Positions 14,694-21,955 of a DNA stretch of 64,000 nt are shown here, piece by piece. Made by a program: the position numbers and the translations under genes. The notes beneath the pieces are model-generated. The model was not told where the DNA came from, did no database searches, and worked only from the letters and a program-made list of their open reading frames with translations. Numbering within the stretch: the stretch's first letter is position 1; each line of letters opens with the position of its first letter. Location: positions 1 through 64,000 of IMG/VR virus record IMGVR_UViG_3300020442_000009, one strand, 5' to 3'. The stretch comes from a virus.

Positions 14694-14967
14694 CCTCTAA
14701 ATCAAGGTTTTTTTTAGCAATTAAGACGCCTAGATGGTATCCATCATCTTCTACCTGAACTCTTAGGTCAATACTTGCAAATTTTTGAACATATAAGATA
14801 TGTTTTAGTATTTCAGTTACATGAGATGGATTTAAACCGCCTGTATAACTAGCTTCTGGATATTCGTCTTCTACTTCCATAAGTTTTTTTACTAATTTTT
14901 TTAAATCACTCTTAGTTATTTTATATTTAGTTTCACTTGGAGACCAACCTTCTGCAAAATTAATCAT
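14686..14967 (-). CDS. Hypothetical protein, 93 aa
   Basis: Helical protein with a Gly/Asn/Pro turn (TGGLNPSHVTEILKHILYVQ) and a strand-rich C-terminus. Overlaps both neighbours (8 bp each). Co-transcribed with the sigma factor. No family recognised. Confidence 0.65.
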   Translation of the reverse strand: MINFAEGWSPSETKYKITKSDLKKLVKKLMEVEDEYPEASYTGGLNPSHVTEILKHILYVQKFASIDLRVQVEDDGYHLGVLIAKKNLDLEDD

Positions 14968-15298
14968 TTATTTGCCATGTATGTATTTGTTTTCCAAATG
15001 TTCCCTTTTTCATAAAAGAAGTCTTTTTTAAATAACCTGCATAAGTAAGATTTGTCATAGCTCTCCTAACACTTGTGATCGGTACAGATTTACCGAAATC
15101 AACTTGAGCCAAGACATCTTCTGCGCTAAATCTTTCATCTTTATTATTTGCTTGAAAAAACTTTAGAACTTTAAGTTCTTGTTTATTTGCCTTAGTCTTA
15201 CTAGTAATTAATGTTTTTCCCGACTCTTTATTAGTATTATAATAAGAATTGTGATCTTCTTTTATAAAGTTAAATATTTTTTGCATAATTTTTTTCAT
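14960..15298 (-). CDS. Winged-helix DNA-binding protein
   Basis: A 112-residue basic protein. The C-terminal 70 residues fit a winged helix: ELKVLKFFQANN (H1), FSAEDVLAQV (H2), ITSVRRAMTNLTYAGYLKK (recognition helix and wing), then a strand HTWQIND. It lies directly upstream of the sigma-factor unit, so a transcription regulator is likely. Confidence 0.7.
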   Translation of the reverse strand: MKKIMQKIFNFIKEDHNSYYNTNKESGKTLITSKTKANKQELKVLKFFQANNKDERFSAEDVLAQVDFGKSVPITSVRRAMTNLTYAGYLKKTSFMKKGTFGKQIHTWQIND

Positions 15299-15549
15299 GG
15301 TAATATTAATCTGTTTGTGTCATTTTCTAATTCGTAGTTATTCCAATAATCGTGGTCATATTCACTATACTTTATATCTTCAAAAAGAACCAACGTGGTG
15401 ATCGGACCTGCGAGGTCATGATCTTCGTCTTCATAACCAATGGCAACTCCATCAGGAACTCTACCTCGTCCATTCTTGTATTCAAAGCACTCATCTATGT
15501 CATGTTCTGAATATATTATTTGGCTGGATTTTATTTTACTGATTATCAT
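15295..15549 (-). CDS. Acidic protein, paralogue of 15970-16155
   Basis: An 84-residue acidic protein with GRVPDGVAIGYEDEDHD and VLFEDIKYSE. The same order (VPEGEPVGIDWEDD, then LFENIYF) occurs in the gene at 15970-16155, so the two are paralogues. Function unknown. Confidence 0.65.
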   Translation of the reverse strand: MIISKIKSSQIIYSEHDIDECFEYKNGRGRVPDGVAIGYEDEDHDLAGPITTLVLFEDIKYSEYDHDYWNNYELENDTNRLILP

Positions 15550-15781
15550 CGCTAGTCATCACTTCTAATAATTCATTATATTGATCGTTAGATTCTTGTT
15601 GCATTTCGATAGAATCTAACAACATTTCGTAAAAAACTTTTCGTTGTAAATTTTTAAGTTCAAAATCAGTATTGTAAGATACTGCTTTTTCTAATTCCTT
15701 GATCTGTATTTCTTGTTTATTTATGTAGAAACCGCCAAGGGCTATAACCACAACCCAAACTATTCGCTCATTTAATTTCAT
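15536..15781 (-). CDS. Membrane-anchored coiled-coil protein
   Basis: An 81-residue protein with one N-terminal membrane segment (about 6-22, RIVWVVVIALGGFYI) followed by a charged coiled coil to the C-terminus. The layout is i-spanin-like, and a comparable gene occurs at 21956-22213. No lipoprotein partner overlaps it, so a spanin role is only a possibility. Confidence 0.65.
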   Translation of the reverse strand: MKLNERIVWVVVIALGGFYINKQEIQIKELEKAVSYNTDFELKNLQRKVFYEMLLDSIEMQQESNDQYNELLEVMTSDDNQ

Positions 15782-15960
15782 TAATAATTGTTATTAAAAT
15801 CATTTTTAGCAGTATGTCTGTCAATTTGTTGATTCCAACCCCCTCTAGCAGGTTGAATCAAGCCTCTTCTGCCCCTAGTGCCTTGACCTCCATATCTTTT
15901 GAAATACTCAGATGTGGAAAACACGGCTTTGTAAAAGATTTTTGAAATAGCAAGTATCAT
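15781..15960 (-). CDS. Short protein with HTAKN module
   Basis: A 59-residue basic protein. Residues about 17-54 (SEYFKRYGGQGTRGRRG, ending RHTAKNDF) match the N-terminal about 42 residues of the two fibre-like proteins at 20143-21075 and 21079-21954 (FQYFQRYGDEGTTGR, ending VHTAKNETR). Here the module stands alone after a short N-terminal extension. It is preceded by a TGTAAT box 8 nt from the ATG, so it is probably late; a virion attachment or assembly module is a reasonable guess. Confidence 0.65.
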   Translation of the reverse strand: MILAISKIFYKAVFSTSEYFKRYGGQGTRGRRGLIQPARGGWNQQIDRHTAKNDFNNNY

Positions 15961-15968
15961 AATATATT

Positions 15969-15974
15969 ATTACA
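15969..15974 (-). promoter_or_regulatory. TGTAAT-type (late-like) promoter box
   Basis: Minus strand reads AGTGTAATAATATATTATG: the TGTAAT core ends 8 nt before the ATG at 15960. Same geometry as the other boxes of this class. Confidence 0.55.
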
Positions 15975-16155
15975 CTTCTATAAGAATAGGTTCTCTGCTT
16001 TGAAAGTAAATATTTTCAAATAAATGCAAATCAACTGATTTATCATCTTCCCAATCTATTCCAACAGGCTCTCCTTCGGGAACAGGATTATCTGTATCTT
16101 GGTAGAAAAACTCTTCTACTTCACTCGCTAAAACTAATTCTATTGATCTACTCAT
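15970..16155 (-). CDS. Acidic protein, paralogue of 15295-15549
   Basis: A 61-residue acidic protein (FFYQDTDNPVPEGEPVGID, then HLFENIYF) sharing its central pattern with the 84-aa protein at 15295-15549. Its end overlaps the TGTAAT box of the next gene. No function recognised. Confidence 0.6.
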   Translation of the reverse strand: MSRSIELVLASEVEEFFYQDTDNPVPEGEPVGIDWEDDKSVDLHLFENIYFQSREPILIEV

Positions 16156-16453
16156 TGTTAAACATTTTTAATTGGTTTGGATTTTCTTTTTCTTGTTCTG
16201 CTTCTAATTGTAGCATAAATTCATCTGCTTTGTCAAGCTCTTTTTTTTCTTGTTTGCTCTGCCTTAGCCAATTTCTTTGAGCCATTCTAACTACAAAACG
16301 CATAAAGGCAAAAGCATATACTTTATTTAATCTAATTTTATAAAAAGTTTTTTCTGTAGATTGTCCACCAGCCTCTTCAGCCTCTATGGTAAAATGCTTA
16401 GTGTCCTCATCGTAATCGAATGTAGCATATTTTAATCTTTTTGTAATTTTCAT
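16148..16453 (-). CDS. Hypothetical protein, 101 aa
   Basis: The first half is strand-rich (TFDYDEDTKHFTIEAEEAGG); the second is a long charged helix (LRQSKQEKKELDKADEF) ending NQLKMFNNE. The C-terminal QLKMF resembles a short linear clamp-binding peptide (QL-x-x-F type), which could hint at sliding-clamp contact, but one motif is weak evidence. Confidence 0.6.
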   Translation of the reverse strand: MKITKRLKYATFDYDEDTKHFTIEAEEAGGQSTEKTFYKIRLNKVYAFAFMRFVVRMAQRNWLRQSKQEKKELDKADEFMLQLEAEQEKENPNQLKMFNNE

Positions 16454-16454
16454 T

Positions 16455-16895
16455 TTACTTATTCTTATTTGTCCACCATGTTTTCATATATGCCACATCT
16501 GAACTAGAAAAACTATGTATTGGAATATTGTAAGAGCGACCTTTAGAGCTTTTTATTTTTGCAGTTTTATCATTCGTATTTATTGAAACTAAATAACCGT
16601 CTATAGTTTTTCCATTCAATCCTGTAAAAGTCCTTACAGGTTTTTTTCTTGATGTCCTAACTGTAGTAGAAGTTCTAGGAGCATAGTAACTAGTGTTATT
16701 ACGCCAAACTGAAGTAGGCATAGGTGAAACTCTTTGATATATAACTTGAGCAGGTAGCACACGCGGAGGTCTAGCAATGTTACATGTAGTTCCTCCGCTT
16801 CTATCAACAGTTACAGTAACTTTTGCATTTAATGCAGAAGATAATAAAATTTGAAATAAAAAGAAAAGGTGTAATATATTTATATGATTTGTCAT
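16455..16895 (-). CDS. Exported protein with SHD1-like domain
   Basis: A 146-residue protein starting MTNHINILHLFFLFQILLSS, a signal peptide ending near SALNA. A basic, Thr/Ser-rich linker leads to a C-terminal domain FTGLNGKTIDGYLVSINTN, then IPIHSFSSSDVAYMKTW, resembling the SHD1 (SLA1 homology domain 1) units abundant in exported proteins of Planctomycetes and Verrucomicrobia. I chose ATG 16895 over 16919 because the signal peptide begins there. It overlaps the divergent plus-strand gene by 12 bp. Confidence 0.7.
   Translation of the reverse strand: MTNHINILHLFFLFQILLSSALNAKVTVTVDRSGGTTCNIARPPRVLPAQVIYQRVSPMPTSVWRNNTSYYAPRTSTTVRTSRKKPVRTFTGLNGKTIDGYLVSINTNDKTAKIKSSKGRSYNIPIHSFSSSDVAYMKTWWTNKNK
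16870..16875 (+). promoter_or_regulatory. TGTAAT-type promoter box, plus strand
   Basis: Plus strand GGTGTAATATATTTATATG: core 16870-16875, 8 nt to the ATG at 16884. It precedes one of only a few plus-strand genes, so the box follows gene orientation. Confidence 0.6.
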
Positions 16896-17447
16896 GATAG
16901 TAAAAGTATTTTTATTCATATTCCTAAGACTGGTGGTACAAGTATAGAAAAAACATTAAGAAATGTCAAGGAAAAAAATTGGGTACATGAACCCGATCAT
17001 CGAAATGCCAAAGATTATTTTAATTTGAATGCAACTCAATTTTGGAGATATCATAAATTTACTGTAGTTAGAGATCCTGTTGAGAGAGAGTTGTCTTTGT
17101 ATAGATTTTTAGTCAAAAGCCCAAAGCGAAAAACATTGAGTCAATATCTAGATAGTATAATAAGTAAGGATAATTTCTATAAAAATATGTCAAAAACTTA
17201 TCACCATTTATTTAGCAATCAAGTTGATTATTTTTTAATAAACGAGCAGATATGCGTAGACCAAATAATAAGGTTTGAGGATTTACAAAATGGTTTTGAT
17301 TTATTGTCTAATACTTTAAATATAGATCAAAAAACTCTACCTCACTTAAGAAAAACTTATATAAAGAGACACGTTGATCCTGATTTAGATGAAATTAATA
17401 AAATTAAAAAAATAAGACAAAAAGATTACGATTTATTGGGTTATTGA
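16884..17447 (+). CDS. Sulfotransferase family protein
   Basis: A 187-residue plus-strand protein. FIHIPKTGGTSIE (about 10-22) is the 5'-phosphosulfate loop of the Sulfotransfer_2 family, and FTVVRDPVERELSLYRFL (about 58-75) is the 3'-phosphate binding motif. These enzymes move sulfate from PAPS to carbohydrates or proteins. It lies opposite to its neighbours, next to an epimerase/reductase gene, so a role in modifying a host or virion glycan is plausible. Confidence 0.85.
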   Translation: MICHDSKSIFIHIPKTGGTSIEKTLRNVKEKNWVHEPDHRNAKDYFNLNATQFWRYHKFTVVRDPVERELSLYRFLVKSPKRKTLSQYLDSIISKDNFYKNMSKTYHHLFSNQVDYFLINEQICVDQIIRFEDLQNGFDLLSNTLNIDQKTLPHLRKTYIKRHVDPDLDEINKIKKIRQKDYDLLGY

Positions 17448-17680
17448 TTTAAAATTTTTAAATTAGGATTTGGAGGCAAATTGGGGAATTGCATTTTCAT
17501 AATTTCTTGAATAAAAAAGTATTGAGACTCCTTATCGTCATTTTCAACAGCAATTTTAAGCTCATCACCATAAATTGTTAACCAGTCTCGTTGGCTTTCT
17601 TTAAATTTGGTGTCATCGGGTGTGGGACTATGCTTAATAGCACAGCCTGTTAGAGCTAAACAAGCCATTAAAATCCTCAC
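17441..17680 (-). CDS. Small lipoprotein
   Basis: A 79-residue protein with a short signal and lipobox (LALTGC, Cys at 13), then a charged helical domain. GTG start at 17680, with ATG at 17668 as an alternative. The TGTAAT box at 17688-17693 lies 7 nt from the GTG. It converges with the sulfotransferase, overlapping its end by 7 bp. Function unknown; exclusion or lysis lipoprotein are options. Confidence 0.65.
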   Translation of the reverse strand: MRILMACLALTGCAIKHSPTPDDTKFKESQRDWLTIYGDELKIAVENDDKESQYFFIQEIMKMQFPNLPPNPNLKILNQ

Positions 17681-17687
17681 ATAGTAA

Positions 17688-17693
17688 ATTACA
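17688..17693 (-). promoter_or_regulatory. TGTAAT-type promoter box
   Basis: Minus strand AATGTGTAATTTACTATGTG: core 17693-17688, 7 nt to the GTG at 17680. Confidence 0.55.
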
Positions 17694-17695
17694 CA

Positions 17696-18571
17696 TTAAA
17701 ATAAAGAGAAATGCAAAAGAGCTTCTTCTAGAGCATCTCTAACACTTCTTATTTGTATATATTTTTCTATTTTTGAGGTATCTAAGACACAGTTTGATCT
17801 TGGAGCTTTGACTTCTTTGTTAAATTGATCTAAACTACTAAAGAATTTAAATTTTTTATTAGGTAAAATTGTTTCATTAATAAGTTTTGTAACTTCTTTT
17901 GTGGAAACGCTTCCTTTATTTGTTACATTATAAATTCCATGTGGTACTTTTTGTTCAAGTAAATTAATAACATATTTTGCAAAATCGCCCCTATGTGAAA
18001 GAGAGTTATTAACATCTATTAAAGTTTCGTAATTAATTAATTTTGTTAAATAATTTCTTGAGTGATTAAATTGATCAAAAGGTATCCTTAATCTAAATAT
18101 ATAAGATTGTGGATTGTGTTTTAAAATCATTCTTTCACATAAGGCTTTAGTTCCGCTATAGAAACTGCCGTTATTGAAAGTAAAATTAGGTTTATCCTCT
18201 TCTGTAAATTTTTTTTCATATCCATTATAAATACAGCCAGAGGATATTTGAACTAAAGTGGCATCAGTGTTTGAGCAAAAATTAGCTAAATTAGTAGGAA
18301 ATACAACGTTACCCATAATTGTGTCGCCTTTATTTGACTCACAAGCATCAACATTTGGCTTTCCTATGTACCCCGCACAATTAATTATTATAGCATTTTT
18401 AAAAGGTTTGCTATAGCTATTGTGGTGAATCTGAGCATAATTACTAAATTGTTTAAAATCAGTATAATCTACATCAGATCTACTTAAGGCCAAATATTTT
18501 AATTGTCTAGACTCTAATTCATTTATTATAGCTTTTGCTATATAACCATTTTTGCCTAAAACGACATACAT
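17696..18571 (-). CDS. NAD(P)-dependent nucleotide-sugar epimerase/reductase (RmlD/NRS-ER-like)
   Basis: A 291-residue short-chain dehydrogenase. The Rossmann start VVLGKNGYIAKAI is a G-x-x-G-x-x-A variant; SSGCIYNGYEKKFTEEDKPN and the catalytic Y-x-x-x-K (FYSGTKALCE) closely resemble the bifunctional epimerase/reductase that makes UDP- or dTDP-rhamnose in plants and mimivirus (NRS/ER). No dehydratase partner is seen in the window, so the substrate may come from the host. Likely role: nucleotide-sugar supply for surface or virion glycosylation. Confidence 0.8.
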   Translation of the reverse strand: MYVVLGKNGYIAKAIINELESRQLKYLALSRSDVDYTDFKQFSNYAQIHHNSYSKPFKNAIIINCAGYIGKPNVDACESNKGDTIMGNVVFPTNLANFCSNTDATLVQISSGCIYNGYEKKFTEEDKPNFTFNNGSFYSGTKALCERMILKHNPQSYIFRLRIPFDQFNHSRNYLTKLINYETLIDVNNSLSHRGDFAKYVINLLEQKVPHGIYNVTNKGSVSTKEVTKLINETILPNKKFKFFSSLDQFNKEVKAPRSNCVLDTSKIEKYIQIRSVRDALEEALLHFSLF

Positions 18572-18822
18572 TACAGAACTTCTGGCTTAAACCAAAGTAT
18601 GGCTTGCTTTCTTGATGCATCTTTTTGAAAACTACTACAATAATAACCGATTTGTTCCATTCTATCTAATATTGCATCAAAAAAATCTTCTTGAATAATG
18701 CATTTTATTTCTTCTATTTCGGGAGCGCAAATACTTTGTCCTTGGTAGAATGGCTTTTCTGTATAAGTTAAGTGAACCTTATTACTAAATTCTTCGCAAA
18801 TACTTTGTTCTATTGGTTTCAT
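18571..18822 (-). CDS. Hypothetical protein, 83 aa
   Basis: Mixed alpha/beta protein with four cysteines (SICEEF, SICAPE, KCIIQ, YYCSS) and a C-terminal ILWFKPEVL. Start overlaps the stop of the 38-aa membrane protein by ATGA; its end shares one base with the epimerase start. Unrecognised. Confidence 0.6.
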   Translation of the reverse strand: MKPIEQSICEEFSNKVHLTYTEKPFYQGQSICAPEIEEIKCIIQEDFFDAILDRMEQIGYYCSSFQKDASRKQAILWFKPEVL

Positions 18823-18935
18823 TTTTTAAATTTATTATCTATCCAAACTTTATAAGTATATAAGCCCATAAGTATTATTATAAACATAATACCATCTGAC
18901 CAACTCAGATCCCATAATTCAACTAATTCTGTCAT
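18819..18935 (-). CDS. Tiny membrane protein, 38 aa
   Basis: Begins MTELVELWDLSWSDGIMFII, with a membrane helix at about 15-30 and a basic end (DNKFKK). It is the first gene after the promoter at 18942-18970, whose -10 lies 6 nt before this ATG, supporting this small gene as real. Confidence 0.6.
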   Translation of the reverse strand: MTELVELWDLSWSDGIMFIIILMGLYTYKVWIDNKFKK

Positions 18936-18941
18936 GCCGAG

Positions 18942-18970
18942 AGTATATCAAAAAAAAATATAAATGTCAA
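18942..18970 (-). promoter_or_regulatory. Sigma70-like promoter, leaderless
   Basis: Minus strand: TTGACA (18970-18965), 17 bp, TATACT (18947-18942), 6 nt to the ATG at 18935. One of the best matches in the window. Confidence 0.7.
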
Positions 18971-18978
18971 TTATAAAA

Positions 18979-19056
18979 TTAATACCATTTATACTTTTCT
19001 TTGCTACAAAAATAATATAATACCGCTAACGCTCCTATAATGATTATCGTTTCCAT
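18979..19056 (-). CDS. Micro-membrane protein, 25 aa
   Basis: Reads METIIIIGALAVLYYFCSKE and KYKWY: one hydrophobic helix and a basic-aromatic tail. Lies 2 nt downstream of the pyrophosphatase stop. Supported by position and composition only. Confidence 0.4.
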   Translation of the reverse strand: METIIIIGALAVLYYFCSKEKYKWY

Positions 19057-19058
19057 AA

Positions 19059-19643
19059 TTAAAATTTTTCGTGGACTAAAAGTTCTTCAAATAAATCATC
19101 TGGCAAAGAGCTATATAATTTATTTAATTGTTCTATACTCGAACATTCTTTAATAATTTTTTTTGCCTTTTTTGGCCCATGCCAATTATAAACTTTTACT
19201 GTTTTATTATTTAAATCTTTATAATGTAAGAAAAAGTTTCTTGAGATATCTAAAAATAAAGGATCTATGTCAGATAAATTTTTATAATCTCTTACATGAG
19301 ATGTTGGTACTCCTAATATTTTATAATCTTTGCACATTTTACCATTATGATCCTCGTCTTCCATATCAAGAACTCCAATAACTTGACACTCTACAACAGT
19401 AGCTCTTTCTATCGGTGTTGAGTTATAAACTAATATGTCTAGTGGATCTCCATCATCTGCATATGTTTGGGGTATAAAGCCATAACTCGCTGGATAAACC
19501 ATAGCACTGGTTAAGCTTCTATCGTATTTAAAATAGCCTTGTGGTTCATATTCATACTTAGCGCTAGTACCCTTTGGTATTTCTATTACTGCATTAATTA
19601 TATCTGGGCTAGTATTTGGCTGTTTTATTTTAAAAAGATTCAT
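19059..19643 (-). CDS. ppa: Inorganic pyrophosphatase (family I)
   Basis: A 194-residue soluble pyrophosphatase. The family signature D-x-D-P-x-D is present (DDGDPLDILV, about 64-73), preceded by the substrate-site block (EIPKGTSAKYEYE) and followed by EDEDHNGKMCKDYKILGV with the remaining metal ligands. It would pull polymerase reactions forward by removing pyrophosphate. Overlaps the gene upstream by 1 bp. Confidence 0.92.
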   Translation of the reverse strand: MNLFKIKQPNTSPDIINAVIEIPKGTSAKYEYEPQGYFKYDRSLTSAMVYPASYGFIPQTYADDGDPLDILVYNSTPIERATVVECQVIGVLDMEDEDHNGKMCKDYKILGVPTSHVRDYKNLSDIDPLFLDISRNFFLHYKDLNNKTVKVYNWHGPKKAKKIIKECSSIEQLNKLYSSLPDDLFEELLVHEKF

Positions 19644-20146
19644 TAGATATTAGATAGAGATTTTTTAAATTCATCTAAAGTCATTGGTTTTGTTTTATCT
19701 ATTTCAGAAATTGCATTTTTCAACTTTTGTTTTTCTTCTTCTATTGATTCTAAATCAAAACCATAAAAAGTCAACTCCCATAAAATACTACCTAATAGTG
19801 AGTAGTTATCTAAATTTAAACAGTCTAATATTTCAAGGTCAATTAATTCAGACCAGTTAATTAAATCAATTGAAAAAATTTGATCTATTTCTTCGTCATA
19901 GAGGCAGACGTCTGTAAATTTTATTGGGTCTTCATCTTCTAGAGAAACTTCTTCTTTTTCTGTAATATATATTTTATAATTAATGTTTCCATTAAATTTT
20001 AAATTTTTTAATAAATCATAAACTTGATTATATTTAAATGCATACTTGGCTACTTCATCGTCTGGTAAGTGTTTATAATTGTTTTTATATATATAATTAA
20101 ACGCTCCTTTGTAAGAAGTTTTAAGAATTAATTCCCTTAATGTCAT
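19643..20146 (-). CDS. Hypothetical acidic protein, 167 aa
   Basis: Starts MTLRELILKTSYKGAFNYIY; helical N-terminus, acidic strand-rich centre, and a C-terminal helix (MTLDEFKKSLSNI). The pattern resembles single-domain uncharacterised proteins in Bacteroidetes/PVC genomes, but I cannot name a family. It follows the fibre-like gene with a 4-bp overlap. Confidence 0.65.
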   Translation of the reverse strand: MTLRELILKTSYKGAFNYIYKNNYKHLPDDEVAKYAFKYNQVYDLLKNLKFNGNINYKIYITEKEEVSLEDEDPIKFTDVCLYDEEIDQIFSIDLINWSELIDLEILDCLNLDNYSLLGSILWELTFYGFDLESIEEEKQKLKNAISEIDKTKPMTLDEFKKSLSNI

Positions 20147-21075
20147 ACTCTTCTAGTGATGTAACTGTCGCAAGTAGACGAGCTAAAGTCATCATAGCAT
20201 GCTTCAAAATTTATCATTCTTTGGCCTTCTGATTCTCCTCCTCCACCATCGTCAGTCAGAAAAAGTATATGTCCAGTTCTAAAACCTAAAGGTGTATTTT
20301 CATTATAACTTGGTTGAGCCAAATTAAAATTATCAGTTCCAAATCCATTTATACCAAACCATGGAGTTCTTCTACTTGTTCCGGGTAAAAAGTGAGCAGA
20401 GGTTGTACCAAATAAAGTTGGGTCTGTGTAACCCCATGCTGGTTCATTAGGATCTGTAAAAGAACCATGAGAAATAGTTTCTCCTTTGCCGCTACCTCTG
20501 GTTATTAAAAGGCTTTGTCCACTGACATCAATAACTTCCATTGAGTAAATACCTGTAACATGTTGGTTACTATTAAATGTAGCAACATCATCATCTTTAA
20601 CCCAAAGTTGCTTGCCATTTGAAACATAAGATACTCTAGTCCAATTTCCTGTAATGTCAAATGGGTGGGTTTCAAATTGTGTTCCTTTATTTATGGCGCT
20701 TGCAGGATTAGTATAGTATCTAACTCCTGTAACTACCAATGTAGCTAAGCTCGATGAGTTTCTAATAGAAAAACTTGAGAGATCTACAGGGATCGCACTA
20801 GGGGTAATGCTAGGGGTGACACTAATAGTTGGGGTAACTGTTATTGAAGGAGTTATCGAAATTGTTGTAGTAATTGAAGGTGTGATAGATATTGTTGGAG
20901 TAATTGAGGGCGTAACGGATATTGTTGGTGTTGGGGTTGGGGTAATCCAGTTTCTCGTCTCGTTTTTAGCTGTATGCACATAAAGCTGATTATTATAGTT
21001 GCCTCTCAATGTTGGTGCATTAAATCGACCTGTTGTTCCTTCGTCTCCATATCTCTGAAAATATTGAAAAGACAT
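20143..21075 (-). CDS. Fibre-like protein with HTAKN module and Thr-Pro linker
   Basis: A 310-residue protein in three parts: (1) N-terminal module MSFQYFQRYGDEGTTGR to VHTAKNETRNW (about 1-43); (2) Thr/Pro/Ser/Ile repeat ITPTPTPTISVTPSITPT through about residue 95; (3) a beta-rich C-terminal domain with NWTRVSYVSNGKQLWVKDDD, HVTGIYS, GQSLLITRG and TPLGFRTGHI. The adjacent gene at 21079-21954 is a paralogue over its whole length. Linker repeats plus duplication suggest an adhesin or tail-fibre subunit. No match to a named fibre family. Confidence 0.75.
   Translation of the reverse strand: MSFQYFQRYGDEGTTGRFNAPTLRGNYNNQLYVHTAKNETRNWITPTPTPTISVTPSITPTISITPSITTTISITPSITVTPTISVTPSITPSAIPVDLSSFSIRNSSSLATLVVTGVRYYTNPASAINKGTQFETHPFDITGNWTRVSYVSNGKQLWVKDDDVATFNSNQHVTGIYSMEVIDVSGQSLLITRGSGKGETISHGSFTDPNEPAWGYTDPTLFGTTSAHFLPGTSRRTPWFGINGFGTDNFNLAQPSYNENTPLGFRTGHILFLTDDGGGGESEGQRMINFEACYDDFSSSTCDSYITRRV
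20943..21075 (-). repeat. Direct repeat, copy 1 (5' end of fibre-like gene)
   Basis: The first 133 bp of this gene align without gaps to 21822-21954, with only scattered differences; the copies lie 879 bp apart. The match marks a recent duplication or gene-conversion tract and could recombine. Confidence 0.8.
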
Positions 21076-21078
21076 TTT

Positions 21079-21954
21079 TTATACTCCAGCTGGTTTTTGT
21101 GTATTGAAGTCACCAATCTTAAATCCGTGGCTCAGTCTAGAGTCATTTCCAAGAGCTGAAACAAAATTAATTGATCCAGTTCTGTACCCAAGAGGAGTGT
21201 CTGGAGCATATCCGTGACTAGCCATAGTTACTTTTTGAGCGTCTCCGCTTCTTATTCCACGCCAATAGACGGGTTGACCTAAGTAACTCTTTTGGTTGCC
21301 ATCGTTTGCCCCAACTTTGGTAGGGTCAGTGAGATTATAAGCTAATGAAGCGGTGTAAGCTGCAAATGCGAGAGTTTCCCCTGCGACCTTGCCTCTCATT
21401 ATGAGAACATCTTGACCACTTACAGATGTAGTTTCAACAGAATAAATACCTGTAACATGTCCATTACCACTGAAAGTTGTCTTATCTTCTTCTTTTACCC
21501 AAGCAGTTTTAGTAGTTCCGGGATATGTAACTTGATGCCAATTGCCGGTTTGATCAGCACCAAAACCAAAATCAATAAATTCAGTTCCATTTGCATTAGT
21601 AATAGAATATCCAGTTTGCGCTCCCACTAGCTGAGATATATGAAGTGATAACTTGGTCAAGTCGGGTGCAACATATGATGGAGTAACCGTTGGGGTGGTG
21701 GATATGGTTGGGGTAATTGTTATTGAAGGAGTTATACTTGGAGTAACGGTAATTGTTGGAGTCACCGAAATTGAAGGCGTAATTGAGGGTGTGATAGATA
21801 TTGTTGGCGTTGGAGTCGGAGTAATCCAGCTTCTTGTCTCGTTCTTAGCTGTATGGACATAGACCTCATTATTATAGTTACCTCTTAATGTAGGTGCATT
21901 AAATCGACCTGTTGTTCCTTCGTCTCCGTATCTCTGAAAATATTGAAAAGACAT
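21079..21954 (-). CDS. Fibre-like protein, paralogue of 20143-21075
   Basis: A 291-residue protein with the same architecture: N-terminal HTAKN module (nearly identical to its neighbour), a Thr/Pro/Ile linker of similar length but different repeat order, and a diverged beta-rich C-terminal domain (NWHQVTYPGTTKTAWVKEED, HVTGIYSVE, GQDVLIMRG, TPLGYRTGSI). The conserved N-terminus with diverged C-terminus is what one expects of a virion-anchored receptor-binding pair. The gap between the two genes is 3 bp. Confidence 0.75.
   Translation of the reverse strand: MSFQYFQRYGDEGTTGRFNAPTLRGNYNNEVYVHTAKNETRSWITPTPTPTISITPSITPSISVTPTITVTPSITPSITITPTISTTPTVTPSYVAPDLTKLSLHISQLVGAQTGYSITNANGTEFIDFGFGADQTGNWHQVTYPGTTKTAWVKEEDKTTFSGNGHVTGIYSVETTSVSGQDVLIMRGKVAGETLAFAAYTASLAYNLTDPTKVGANDGNQKSYLGQPVYWRGIRSGDAQKVTMASHGYAPDTPLGYRTGSINFVSALGNDSRLSHGFKIGDFNTQKPAGV
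21822..21954 (-). repeat. Direct repeat, copy 2 (5' end of fibre-like gene)
   Basis: Partner of 20943-21075; same orientation, ungapped, covering the start codon through the ITP linker entry. Confidence 0.8.
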
Positions 21955-21955
21955 T

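Noticed and set aside
20800-21830. Regularly repeated short units, possible CRISPR or minisatellite
   Set aside because: The repeats are in-frame Thr-Pro-Ser-Ile codons inside two protein genes, not spacer-separated identical repeats.
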